From contig NZ_RAWG01000016.1 in assembly GCF_003611735.1 (NCBI RefSeq), positions 1-57,510 of the forward strand: 57,510 bases of DNA. The letters run 5' to 3'. Source of the stretch: Corallococcus sicarius. Its GTDB lineage: Bacteria; Myxococcota; Myxococcia; Myxococcales; Myxococcaceae. The translations under genes and the position numbers were made by a program. Position 1 is the first letter of the stretch; each line of letters begins with the position of its first letter. Shown in pieces: positions 49,673 through 57,510 of the stretch. The notes beneath the pieces were generated by a model. That model saw only the letters and a list, made by a program, of their open reading frames with translations, was not told where the DNA came from and searched no databases.

Positions 49673-50161
49673 ATGGCCAACACGCAGGACGAGACCGTCA
49701 TCGCCCCCTTCACAGCGTTCGCGTTCGCGGTGGAGATCGAGATCCCCGACGTCGTCACCAAGGCGTGCAGCGCCGCGTTCTCCGAGTGCGATGGCCTGGA
49801 GATGACGATGGATGTGAAGACCATCCGCGAGGGCGGCAACAACGGGCGGCAGGTGCGCCTCACCGGCGCGCTCAACTTCGGGCAGCTCACGCTCAAGCGC
49901 GGGATGACGGCCAGCTTCGACCTGTGGGACTGGTTCGAGGAAGTGCAGCGCCGGCCCCGGCTGCGCGCCAACGCGGAGGTCATCGTGTTCGCGCCCGGCC
50001 CCGCGCAGAAGGAGCGCGCGCGCTTCGTGCTGTCTCGCTGCCTGCCCGTGAAGCTCAAGGCGCCGCCCCTCAACGCCAAGGACGGCATGGTGGCCATCGA
50101 GGAGCTGCAAATCGCCTACGAGTCGCTCACCCGCAAGCGGCTGTCCGGAGGAGGCGCGTAA
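49673..50161 (+). CDS. tail tube protein 2 (gp19-like, baseplate-proximal)
   Basis: 162 residues. FAFAVEIEIPDVVTKACSAA, FSECDGLEMTMDVKTIREGG, NNGRQVRLTGALNFGQLTLK, MTASFDLWDWFEEVQ and EELQIAYESL match the second tube-family member (Afp5-like initiator). The stop shares a base with the next start (TAATG). Confidence 0.93.
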   Translation: MANTQDETVIAPFTAFAFAVEIEIPDVVTKACSAAFSECDGLEMTMDVKTIREGGNNGRQVRLTGALNFGQLTLKRGMTASFDLWDWFEEVQRRPRLRANAEVIVFAPGPAQKERARFVLSRCLPVKLKAPPLNAKDGMVAIEELQIAYESLTRKRLSGGGA

Positions 50162-50898
50162 TGCCCGAACCCACGCCCCTGGCGAAGGCCGAGCTGCGGC
50201 AGTTGGACGCCAACTTCGAGAACGAAATCGAGGGCGACACCTGGGCGAAGGTGCAGTTCAACCCGGAGACGCTCAAGGTCAGCTTCGCCAACCAGGTGCA
50301 GACGCCCTCGGGCGGCGGCGACCAGCGCGGCACGCCCGCGCGCCAGTTCGTGGGCGCCGGCACCACCAAGCTCGCCGTGCAGCTCTGGTTCGACGTGACG
50401 GGCCAGCCGGAGGGGCAGTCCGGCGCGGTGGACGACGTGCGGCAGCTCACCAAGAAGGTCGCCTTCTTCATCACGCCGAAGAAGGAGGGCGACAAGTTCG
50501 TCCCGCCCGCCGTGCGCTTCCTGTGGGGCAGCTTCCAGTTCGACGGCATCATGGAGTCGCTGGAGGAGTCGCTGGAGTTCTTCTCGCCCGAGGGCAAGCC
50601 CCTGCGCGCGAGCGTCTCCTTCGGGCTGACGCAGCAGAAGATCACCGCCTTCGTCTTCCGGCCCACGGACGCGCCACCTCCTGGGGCACCGCGCGGCCCC
50701 AGCGGCAAGCCTCCGGGCACGTCGCCCATGACGCCCGCGCCCCAGGGCTCCACCGTGCAGGGGCTCGCGGCGGGTCAGGGCAAGGGCGGGGACTGGCAGT
50801 CCATCGCGAGCGCCAACGGCATCGAGAACCCGCGCCAGCTGGCGGCGGGGCAGCTCATCGACCTGCAGGTGGGCGTGAACATCGGAGTGAAGCGGTAA
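50161..50898 (+). CDS. LysM-containing tube/baseplate adaptor (Afp7-like)
   Basis: 245 residues. The N-terminal domain (DTWAKVQFNPETLKVSFANQ, GAGTTKLAVQLWFDVTG, VRFLWGSFQFDGIMESLEES) is the gp53/Afp7-type adaptor that links tube to hub. A Pro-rich linker leads to a LysM-like C-terminus (DWQSIASANGIENPRQLAAG, LIDLQV). LysM in this position is usual for tail tube adaptor proteins and may touch peptidoglycan. Confidence 0.9.
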   Translation: MPEPTPLAKAELRQLDANFENEIEGDTWAKVQFNPETLKVSFANQVQTPSGGGDQRGTPARQFVGAGTTKLAVQLWFDVTGQPEGQSGAVDDVRQLTKKVAFFITPKKEGDKFVPPAVRFLWGSFQFDGIMESLEESLEFFSPEGKPLRASVSFGLTQQKITAFVFRPTDAPPPGAPRGPSGKPPGTSPMTPAPQGSTVQGLAAGQGKGGDWQSIASANGIENPRQLAAGQLIDLQVGVNIGVKR

Positions 50899-50923
50899 CC
50901 GTCACCGGGGAGGCACACACACC

Positions 50924-51103
50924 ATGGCCGTGGTCATCAACGAGCTGGACATCACCCCCGCGCCGGCACCGGCCGCGCCCGCGTCTTCGGGCTCGGGCGC
51001 CGGAGGCGAAGCGCCCTCCACGTCCGGCGTGCAGCAGGCGTCCGACCTGGCCCGTGCCCTGGCCCGTCACCGCGAGCGCGCGTCGCGCGTGCGCGCCCAC
51101 TGA
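50924..51103 (+). CDS. 59-residue eCIS small protein (DUF5908/Afp6-like position)
   Basis: ATG 50924 follows GGGGAGG; stop at 51101-51103. It begins MAVVINELDI, has an Ala/Pro/Gly/Ser-rich middle and ends with the basic helix DLARALARHRERASRVRAH. Small proteins with an (I)xEL(x)I N-terminus occur at this place in eCIS operons (DUF5908). Spacing of 25 and 18 bases to the neighbours and a good ribosome site support a real gene. Confidence 0.7.
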   Translation: MAVVINELDITPAPAPAAPASSGSGAGGEAPSTSGVQQASDLARALARHRERASRVRAH

Positions 51104-51121
51104 CCTGGAACGCACCCACCC

Positions 51122-52201
51122 ATGGCCGACGGAACCGTCACGAAGCTGCGCACCGCCCAGCCCACCTTCAAGGTGGACGGACAGGAGCAGGCCGCGCTCG
51201 GGCTCGGGCTGCTGGAGCTGTGCATCGAGGAGACGGTGCAGGGCCTGTACCGGTGCGAGGTGATGTTCGGCAACCTGGGCCCGCGCGACGGCGGCACGGA
51301 CTTCCTCTACTTCGACCGGAAGCTCATCGACTTCGGCAAGGCCTTCGAGGTCCGCCTGGGCACCGACGTCCTCTTCGAGGGCCGCATCACCGCGCTGGAG
51401 GGCGCCTTCCTGGAGAGCACCCCGCCCGCCCTCACCGTGCTGGTGGAGGACCGGCTCCAGGACCTGCGGATGACGCGGCGGACGGCGACGTACGTGGACG
51501 TGACGGACCAGCAGGTGATGGAGCAGCTCGCGGGCAAGCACGGCCTCACCCCCAACGTGAAGGTGACGGGCCCCAAGCACAAGGTGCTGGCGCAGGTGAA
51601 CCAGAGCGACCTGGCCTTCCTGCGCGAGCGGTGCCGCGCGGTGGACGCGGAGCTGTGGATGCAGGGGCGCACGCTGCACGTGCAGCAGCGTCCGGCGCGC
51701 GCGAGCGCTCAAGCCCACAAGCTGGGGCTGGGCAACGAGCTGCGCGAGCTGGTGGTGACGGCGGACCTGGCCACGCAGCGCTCGTCGGTGAAGGTGAGCG
51801 GCTGGGACGTGCAGGCCAAGGACGTGCTGGCGAGCGAGGCGGGACCGTCCGCGCTCGGCGCGGAGCTGGGCAGCGACGAGAGCGGCGCGAGCCTGCTGAC
51901 GTCCTCCAAGCTGGGGGAGCGCAAGGAGACCGTGGTGCACACCGTGCCCTTGAGCAGCGACGAGGCCCGGGCCCACGCGGAGGCGTGCTTCCGGCAGCAG
52001 GCCCGCCGCTTCGTCGTGGGACGGGGCACCGCGCAGACGGACGCGAAGCTGCGCGTGGGGGGCCGCGTGGAGTTCGTGGGCGTGGGCCCCCTCTTCAGCG
52101 GCAAGTACACGCTGGTGGAGGTGAAGCACCTCTTCGACCGCGCCAAGGGGCTGCGCACGGAGTTCGTCGCCGAGCGGCCCGGCCTGGGGAAGGCGTCATG
52201 A
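51122..52201 (+). CDS. hub protein (gpD / late-control-D, VgrG N-part)
   Basis: 359 residues. LGLGLLELCIEETVQGLYRC, FYFDRK-like FLYFDRKLIDFGKAFEVRLG, VLVEDRLQDLRMTRRTATYV, QVNQSDLAFLRERCRAVDAE and KYTLVEVKHLFDRAKGLRTE match the gp27/gpD fold. It forms the central hub on which the spike sits. The spike OB-fold is on the next gene (overlap ATGA) rather than fused as in VgrG/Afp8. Confidence 0.92.
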   Translation: MADGTVTKLRTAQPTFKVDGQEQAALGLGLLELCIEETVQGLYRCEVMFGNLGPRDGGTDFLYFDRKLIDFGKAFEVRLGTDVLFEGRITALEGAFLESTPPALTVLVEDRLQDLRMTRRTATYVDVTDQQVMEQLAGKHGLTPNVKVTGPKHKVLAQVNQSDLAFLRERCRAVDAELWMQGRTLHVQQRPARASAQAHKLGLGNELRELVVTADLATQRSSVKVSGWDVQAKDVLASEAGPSALGAELGSDESGASLLTSSKLGERKETVVHTVPLSSDEARAHAEACFRQQARRFVVGRGTAQTDAKLRVGGRVEFVGVGPLFSGKYTLVEVKHLFDRAKGLRTEFVAERPGLGKAS

Positions 52202-52902
52202 ACTCCCCCTGGGACCTGCTCACCGACGAGCGCTCCTCCTCCGGGCTGGGGGGTCGCTTCTATGGCCTCTATCCGGCGAAGGTCGTGGACAACCAGGACC
52301 CGGAGCGCCAGGGCCGCGTGAAGGTGGCGCTGCCCTGGGCGCCGGATGCGGGCAGCGACCGTTACGAGGCGTGGGCGCGCGTGGCGACGCTGATGGCGGG
52401 CGGCGGGCGCGGCACCTGGTTCATCCCGGACCAGGACGACGAGGTGCTCGTCGGCTTCGAGGCCGGGGACGTTCGCCGTCCCTACGTCGTGGGCGCGCTG
52501 TGGAACGGCAAGGACGCGCCGCCGGAGTCCATGGACGCGAAGAACGCGAAGAAGGTCATCCACTCGCGCAACGGCGTCGTCATCACGCTGGATGACACCG
52601 ACGGCCAGGAGACGCTGGAGCTGAAGACGCCCGGCGGACAGACGGTGACGCTGAAGGACGGGCCCGGCTCCGTGGAGGTGAAGGACAGCAACGGCAACTC
52701 GGTGAAGCTGGAGGCGAGCGGCGTCACGGTGACGGCGTCCGCGAAGGTCACCGTCAACGCCAGCACCGCCGAAATCTCCGCCGGCATGCTCACCGTCAAC
52801 GCGGGCATGTCCAAGTTCAGCGGCGTGGTGCAGGCGGACACCATCATCACCAACAGCGTGGTCAGCGCCTCGTACACCCCGGGCGCGGGGAACGTGTGGT
52901 GA
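52198..52902 (+). CDS. baseplate spike protein (gpV / gp5 OB-fold)
   Basis: 234 residues. GGRFYGLYPAKVVDNQDPER, QGRVKVALPWAP, YEAWARVATLMAGGGRGTWF and DQDDEVLVGFEAGDVRRPYV form the OB domain. The following VITLDDTDGQETLELKTPGG and repeated V-x-V-x strands to ~200 are the beginning of a beta-helix needle. It caps the tube and penetrates the target envelope. The stop overlaps the next ATG (TGATG). Confidence 0.94.
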   Translation: MNSPWDLLTDERSSSGLGGRFYGLYPAKVVDNQDPERQGRVKVALPWAPDAGSDRYEAWARVATLMAGGGRGTWFIPDQDDEVLVGFEAGDVRRPYVVGALWNGKDAPPESMDAKNAKKVIHSRNGVVITLDDTDGQETLELKTPGGQTVTLKDGPGSVEVKDSNGNSVKLEASGVTVTASAKVTVNASTAEISAGMLTVNAGMSKFSGVVQADTIITNSVVSASYTPGAGNVW

Positions 52903-54449
52903 TGGCCACGACCCTGCCCCATCCCGTGCAGTGGGTGACGGCGTCCACGCTCTGGGGGAGCGCGGGCACGGACGCGTCGCGCATGCAGGCGCCCGGCCTC
53001 CTCCAGTTCGAGTCCGACCGCTTCATGGAGGAATTGGCGGAGCGGCTCCAGGGCGAGGCGCGGCCGGACCTGCGCGACCTGCTGGCGAAGTACGAGAGCC
53101 ACCGCGAGCGCTTCCCGGGCGAACCCGCGGACCCGGCGAACACGCCGCTCAAGCTGTACCAGCCCGCGCACGGCCGCTTCTACCTCGTGGCCGCGAGCCT
53201 CGTGTGCCGCCTGCCCGGCCTGCCCGACCACGTCGTGGATCCGGCGCGCGGGGAGAAGGCCGGCTTCGTGATGCGCCGCCGGGGCGCGGGCAACACCGAG
53301 GAGGCCTGGGTGCTGGACCCGGCCGACGCGAAGAAGCAGCGGCGCGTCTGGGCTCCGCTCACCTCCGCGCAGTCCGCCTTGCTGGCCTCGGGAGAAGAGC
53401 TGCTGCCCCTGTTCCCGGTGAACTTCACCGTGGACGGCAAGCGCCGCCGCATGGCCGTGGGGCTCGTCCCCACCTCCAGCCAGGCCACCTTCGAGGCGGC
53501 GGGCTCCTTCGAGGCCGCGGATCCGCAGGAGGCGCTGAAGTCCGAGGCCGAGCAGCAGGTGTCGGGCCCCTACGAGCAGCTCAAGCTGTGGAAGCCCCTG
53601 CCCGGCGGCACCCCGCAGGCGGACGTCGACGAGCAGGAGGCGAAGCAGCAGGAGGTGTCGCGATACCTGCTGCTGGACTTCGCGTCGCTGCTGTCCACGC
53701 GGCTGCCTGGCTTCTGGAGCGCGCTGCCCGGCGACACCACGCCTTCGGGCGCCACCGGCGACCTGTACACGCTGCTCAAGGGCCAGCCCGTGGCCGGCGG
53801 CACGACGGCGACGTGGCGCGAGGCCATCCTCTCCGCGTGGGAGCACCGCGCGCAGGTGGCCCAAGGACAGACGGCGGGGCTCACGTTCAACCTGCGCGGC
53901 TCGCCGGTGACGGCGGGTGCGCTGCGCGCCGCGCTGCTGAAGGCGGTGGTGACGGGCACGTACACGCTGCCATCGGAGCCGGTGCCGGTGGGCAAGCTCC
54001 AGGACCCGGGCGAGACGCGCTACGTGCTGCGGTGCGTGTACCTGCGGCCGGGCTGCGGGCCGCTGTGCCCGCCCGTGGTGAGCGCGCCCACGGAGGATTT
54101 CCGGCTGGCGCCCTTCTTCGACCCGGACGCGCCGGGCCGCCCGGTGCGCATCGTGCTGCCGGTGGACACGAGCATCCGGGGCCTGCGCAAGTTCAAGAAG
54201 AACGTCGGCTTCGCGCTGTCGTCCGGGCTGCGCAAGCAGATGTCCCGCGTGGGGGACTTGAAGAAGACGATGGACGGGGAGCTCGACGCGGGCACGTCCT
54301 TCAACCTGGGCGAGCTGTGCATGTTCTCCATCCCCATCATCACGCTGTGCGCCTTCATGGTGCTGATGATCTTCCTCAGCCTGCTCAACATCATCTTCTG
54401 GTGGATGCCCTTCCTGAAGATCTGCCTGCCGAAGGCGAAGGAGGGCTAG
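52902..54449 (+). CDS. eCIS-associated protein with C-terminal membrane segments, function unknown
   Basis: 515 residues. Most is soluble and acidic, with helices such as FMEELAERLQGEARPDLRDL, FASLLSTRLPGFWSALPG and a CVYLRPGCGPLCPP Cys cluster. The last ~45 residues contain a long hydrophobic run (MFSIPIITLCAFMVLMIFLS onward to WWMPFLKI). I do not recognise a named family. Position among baseplate genes and tight overlap with the spike show that it belongs to the particle or its assembly. The hydrophobic end could anchor the baseplate to the cell membrane, unlike freely released eCIS. Confidence 0.7.
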   Translation: MATTLPHPVQWVTASTLWGSAGTDASRMQAPGLLQFESDRFMEELAERLQGEARPDLRDLLAKYESHRERFPGEPADPANTPLKLYQPAHGRFYLVAASLVCRLPGLPDHVVDPARGEKAGFVMRRRGAGNTEEAWVLDPADAKKQRRVWAPLTSAQSALLASGEELLPLFPVNFTVDGKRRRMAVGLVPTSSQATFEAAGSFEAADPQEALKSEAEQQVSGPYEQLKLWKPLPGGTPQADVDEQEAKQQEVSRYLLLDFASLLSTRLPGFWSALPGDTTPSGATGDLYTLLKGQPVAGGTTATWREAILSAWEHRAQVAQGQTAGLTFNLRGSPVTAGALRAALLKAVVTGTYTLPSEPVPVGKLQDPGETRYVLRCVYLRPGCGPLCPPVVSAPTEDFRLAPFFDPDAPGRPVRIVLPVDTSIRGLRKFKKNVGFALSSGLRKQMSRVGDLKKTMDGELDAGTSFNLGELCMFSIPIITLCAFMVLMIFLSLLNIIFWWMPFLKICLPKAKEG

Positions 54450-54453
54450 CCGC

Positions 54454-54846
54454 ATGGACGCCGGAAAACTGCTGGGCCGGGGACTGAGCTTCCCTCCCCG
54501 CGTGGGCCCCGACGGACGCCTCCAGTGGTCCGAGGGCGAGCGCAACGTGCGCGAGTCCATCCAGGTCATCCTCACCACGCAGCAGCGCGAGCGCATCCTG
54601 CTGCCCGAGTTCGGCGGCAGCCTGGGCCAGTACCTCTTCGAGCCGAACACCGTGACGACACGGCACCAGATGGCGGAGCGCATCACCCGCGCGCTCGCGC
54701 AGTGGGAGCCGAGAATCGCCGTTGAGTCCGTCAGCGTGGAGGAGGACCCCCGGGATGCCCGGACCGCCACCGCCACCATCACCTACAAGCTCGTCGCCAC
54801 CGGGGCGCGCGAGCGCATCAGCCTGGGCGTCACGCTCGCGGGGTAA
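54454..54846 (+). CDS. gp25-like baseplate wedge protein (GPW/gp25 family)
   Basis: 130 residues. LGRGLSFPPRVGPDGRLQWS, ESIQVILTTQQRERILLPEF, GGSLGQYLFEPN and RITRALAQWEPRIAVESVSV are the gp25 core with the EPR motif. gp25 starts sheath assembly on the baseplate. It lies 4 bases after the membrane-segment gene. Confidence 0.95.
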   Translation: MDAGKLLGRGLSFPPRVGPDGRLQWSEGERNVRESIQVILTTQQRERILLPEFGGSLGQYLFEPNTVTTRHQMAERITRALAQWEPRIAVESVSVEEDPRDARTATATITYKLVATGARERISLGVTLAG

Positions 54847-54852
54847 GCCACC

Positions 54853-57135
54853 GTGCCACTCACACTCCCGCCCATCGACGACCGCAAGTACCAGCAGCTG
54901 CTGGATGAAGCGCTCGCGCGCATCCCGCTGCACAACCCCGAGTGGACCAACTTCAACAAGTCCGACCCGGGCGTCACGCTGCTGGAGCTGTTCGCCTTCC
55001 TCACGGAGAGCCTGCTCTACCGCGCCAACCAGATTCCGGAGCGCAACCGGAAGAAGTTCCTCCAGCTGTTGGGCGTCCCCCTCCAGCCCGCGTCCTCCGC
55101 GCGGGGCATGGTGGTGCTGAAGAACGAGCGCGGCGGCACGCCCCAGGCCCTCACCCTCACGGAGGGCGTGGAGGTGCGAGCCGGCCAGGTGCCCTTCCGC
55201 ACCGAGCGCGGGCTGGATGTCCTGCCCGTGGAGGCGGCCTTCTTCTACAAGCGGCGCGTCGCGCCCGAGGACCGCGTCAAGGCGTACTACGAGCAGCTCT
55301 ACGCGTCGTTCACCGCCACCCAGCCGCCGCCCGCGCCGCTGGACGCGCTCCAGTTCTATGAGACGACGCCCTTCTCTCCCCGGGGCACCGAGCCCCTGGA
55401 CCTGGGCACGGTCGCGTTGGACCAGTCCCTCTGGGTGGCGCTGCTCTTGCGCCCCGCCGACAAGAAGCTGCCGAAGGCGCTGAAGCGCGCCCGCGAGGCC
55501 ATTCAAGGCAAGGTGCTGACGCTGGGCATCGTGCCCGCGGAGACGGCCCACGGGCGGAGACTGCCTCCGGGCGGACAGGCGACGCCCACGGGCGCCGCGG
55601 TGCTCCAGTTCCAGCTGCCGCGCCTGCCTCCGGGCGGCGTGCTGCCGGAGGACCCCGCGCTGCGCAACGCGAGCTGGCGCACGCTGGCCACGGCCGAGGT
55701 GCCCTCCGCGCCGGTGGTGGTGGACATCCCGCTACCCGCCACCGAGGCGGAGCTGTCGCTGTGGTCGAACCTGGATCCGCTGGAGGCGGGCACGCGCGAC
55801 TTCCCGCCCGCGCTGGACAACGAGGAGCAGGCCGGGCGCGTGCTCACGTGGCTGCGCATCACCAGCTCCGCGCCCGCGGCCACGCAGCTCTTGTGGACGG
55901 GCATCAACGCCGCGCCGGTGACGCAGCGCGAGCGGGTGACGGGCGAGCTGCTGCCCACGGGCACGGGCGAGCCGGACCAGGTGGTGAAGCTCGCGCGTGT
56001 ACCCGTGGTGCCGGGCTCCGTGCGGCTCACCGTCATCGCGGCCAACGGCACGGTGGACCCGGACTGGACGGAGACGGACGACCTGATGAGCGCGGGGCCG
56101 GAGGTCGCGGTGCCGGATCCGCGCCTGCCGCCGGGCTCGAAGCAGCAGGTCCGCGCGCCGGTGAAGGTCTTCACCGTGGACGCGGAGGCCGGCGAGCTGC
56201 GCTTCGGTGACGGTGCGCACGGCATGCGTCCGCCGCTCGAGGCCACGCTGCGCGTGGACTACGACCACGGCGAGGGGCGCGCGGGCAACGTGGGGCCGGG
56301 CGCCATCACCAGCGGCCCTTCGCTCCCGCCGGGCGTGCAGGTGGAGAACGCGCTGCCCACCTGGGGCGGCGCGGACGCGGAAGGGGTGAGCGAGGGGGAG
56401 AAGCACATCTCGCGCTTCCTCCAGCACCGCGACCGGCTGGTGACGGCGCAGGACTTCGAGGCGGTGACGCTGCGCACGCCGGGCATTGCCGTAGGGCGCG
56501 TGGAGGTGCTGCCGGCCTTCCATCCCCTGCTGTCGCCCAACGAGCCGGGCGACGCGCCGGGCTCCGTGACGGTGGTGGCCATTCCCCGCTACGAGCCGGA
56601 TCCGCCGGAGGCGGCCGGGCCCGACACCTTCCTGGATGCCATCGCGTGCTGGCTGGCGCCCCGGCGGCTCGTGACGACGGAGGTGTTCGTGCGCCGGCCC
56701 GCCTACCAGCCCGTCTGGGTGACGGTGGGCGTGGACGTCGTCGCGGGCGTGTCCCAGGCCGCGGTGCGCGAGGCGGTGACGCAGGCGCTGCGTGACTTCC
56801 TCTCGCCGCTGCCGCCCCCGGGCACCGACCTGCTGGCCTCGCCTTCGAACCGGGGCTGGCCGCTGCGCAAGGCCGTGGTGGCGCTGGAGCTGTCCGCGGT
56901 GTGCAGCCGCGTGCCGGGCGTGGCGTGGGTGCGCGGCGTGAAGCTGGGGCTGCCCACGGGCGCGGAGCAGGAGAGCGTGCCGATGCTGGGGCTCTGGCTG
57001 CCGAGGCTCGCGGGCGTGTCCGTGGCGGTGGGCGACGCGCCGTCGCTGGATGAGCTGCGCGGCACAGGCCCGGTGCCCACCGGCGCGCAGCGCCCGTTCG
57101 TCTCCGTCCCCGTCGTCCCCGAGGAGTGCCGGTAA
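54853..57135 (+). CDS. baseplate J-like wedge protein (gp47/Afp11 type)
   Basis: 760 residues from GTG 54853. EWTNFNKSDPGVTLLELFAF and LLYRANQIPERNRKKFLQLL form the eCIS-type N-terminus. The middle has VFTVDAEAGELRFGDGAHGM, and the C-terminal gp6/J part has ISRFLQHRDRLVTAQDFEAV and the ALRDFLSPLPPPG stretch. Such wedges link hub, gp25 and fibres. It is followed 2 bases later by the next tail gene. Confidence 0.92.
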   Translation: MPLTLPPIDDRKYQQLLDEALARIPLHNPEWTNFNKSDPGVTLLELFAFLTESLLYRANQIPERNRKKFLQLLGVPLQPASSARGMVVLKNERGGTPQALTLTEGVEVRAGQVPFRTERGLDVLPVEAAFFYKRRVAPEDRVKAYYEQLYASFTATQPPPAPLDALQFYETTPFSPRGTEPLDLGTVALDQSLWVALLLRPADKKLPKALKRAREAIQGKVLTLGIVPAETAHGRRLPPGGQATPTGAAVLQFQLPRLPPGGVLPEDPALRNASWRTLATAEVPSAPVVVDIPLPATEAELSLWSNLDPLEAGTRDFPPALDNEEQAGRVLTWLRITSSAPAATQLLWTGINAAPVTQRERVTGELLPTGTGEPDQVVKLARVPVVPGSVRLTVIAANGTVDPDWTETDDLMSAGPEVAVPDPRLPPGSKQQVRAPVKVFTVDAEAGELRFGDGAHGMRPPLEATLRVDYDHGEGRAGNVGPGAITSGPSLPPGVQVENALPTWGGADAEGVSEGEKHISRFLQHRDRLVTAQDFEAVTLRTPGIAVGRVEVLPAFHPLLSPNEPGDAPGSVTVVAIPRYEPDPPEAAGPDTFLDAIACWLAPRRLVTTEVFVRRPAYQPVWVTVGVDVVAGVSQAAVREAVTQALRDFLSPLPPPGTDLLASPSNRGWPLRKAVVALELSAVCSRVPGVAWVRGVKLGLPTGAEQESVPMLGLWLPRLAGVSVAVGDAPSLDELRGTGPVPTGAQRPFVSVPVVPEECR

Positions 57136-57137
57136 GC

Positions 57138-57510
57138 ATGGACGCCAACGGCACCCGCTTCCACCTGCTGCTGGGACGCGACGACTGGGGCCGGTGCTCC
57201 AGCGGCGGGCATCCCCTCGCCAAGGGCTGGGACGGCGTGTCCGGCACGCCGCCGGACCTGTCCTGGGACGCCGTGCGCGCGGAGGTGTCGCTGCGCGCGG
57301 AGCTGTACCAGTTCGTCGCGGGCACGGGAGACCGGCAGCCGAAGCTGGAGGACCGGCGCGGCGCCGCGAGGGACCGCTACGGGAACTTCTATTGGATTGG
57401 CGCCGACGGCCGGACGGTGAAGGTGCTCTCCAGCGGCTCGCGGCGCACCACCGACTTCTGGCCCGTGGCACCTGAACCGCTGCCCGCGCCTCGCGGTGGT
57501 GGCTTCGGCC
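57138..57510 (+). CDS. eCIS tail protein, 5' part only (continues past the window)
   Basis: At least 124 codons from ATG 57138 without a stop before the window ends. It begins MDANGTRFHLLLGRDDWGRC, then LRAELYQFVAGTGDRQPKLE, DRYGNFYWIGADGRTV and TTDFWPV. The order Gly-Asn-x-Tyr-Trp with Ser-Gly-Ser strands resembles phage/eCIS tail proteins with a propeller that follow baseplate J genes. The assignment rests mainly on position. Confidence 0.7.
   Translation, partial: MDANGTRFHLLLGRDDWGRCSSGGHPLAKGWDGVSGTPPDLSWDAVRAEVSLRAELYQFVAGTGDRQPKLEDRRGAARDRYGNFYWIGADGRTVKVLSSGSRRTTDFWPVAPEPLPAPRGGGFG

Noticed and set aside
47822-50110. Long minus-strand frame over sheath 2 and tube 2
   Set aside because: Repetitive Arg/His/Gln composition and no motif; the plus-strand genes are clear structural proteins.

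Overview
The window is high-GC DNA (close to 70% by eye) with long antisense open frames and tightly packed, overlapping genes. Families typical of Myxococcota recur: a Ser/Thr kinase fused to an nSTAND module, Cys-rich myxococcal disulfide repeats (DUF4215), DUF6310/DUF5953, TIGR02270, DUF2169 and many lipoproteins. A Corallococcus- or Myxococcus-like bacterium is the best fit; this is inferred from gene content, not from a marker gene.

Layout, left to right. (1) 128-688: gamma-glutamylcyclotransferase-like gene. (2) 744-5537, minus strand: an overlapping five-gene operon of type III PKS, isoprenylcysteine-methyltransferase-like protein, acyl carrier protein, fatty acyl-AMP ligase and FAD oxidoreductase. 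It looks like a complete route from a free fatty acid to a methylated or oxidised alkyl-resorcinol, pyrone or quinone. (3) 5538-7968: tRNA-like fragment, a small lipoprotein, IS3 and IS5 remnants. (4) 8095-11849: the most interesting unit, a 61-residue peptide with eight cysteines followed by a MauE/DoxX-like membrane protein, a membrane-anchored CxxC redoxin, an ABC exporter without a C39 peptidase and an S26 signal peptidase. It has its own promoter, an intercistronic hairpin, and inverted IS3-end copies on both sides. It looks like a self-contained system that makes and exports a disulfide-stabilised peptide. (5) 12291-18124, minus strand: a six-gene lipid or natural-product-like operon (unknown protein, condensation/acyltransferase, ICMT-like, desaturase, CapA-like, haem-oxygenase-like di-iron oxidase).

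(6) 18131-19413: DUF6310 nuclease-like protein with its DUF5953 partner, a probable effector-immunity pair. (7) 19632-25161: thermolysin-like protease with a lectin tail, flavin monooxygenase, VOC protein and beta-propeller lipoprotein. (8) 25370-32417: kinase-nSTAND / PEGA / DUF4215 operon ending in a strong hairpin. (9) 32418-33536: ISL3 transposase remnant and palindromes. (10) 33537-39789: type VI secretion effector module (DUF6484, TIGR02270, DUF2169, a ketosynthase-like protein lacking the catalytic Cys, DUF4150/PAAR-toxin, candidate immunity protein). (11) 40040-40351: IS3 remnant; 40408-41571: BMP-type lipoprotein.

(12) 41706-57510: a sigma-54 activator with no sensor domain, then a near-canonical -24/-12 promoter with two upstream inverted repeats, then a contractile injection system operon (eCIS) that runs off the right edge: DUF4255, an Ig-like protein, two sheaths, two tube proteins, LysM adaptor, tiny 59-residue protein, split hub and spike, a protein with a C-terminal membrane segment, gp25, baseplate J and the start of a tail protein. 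The AAA+ ATPase usual in such loci is not in the window. The arrangement suggests that the activator switches the injection system on.
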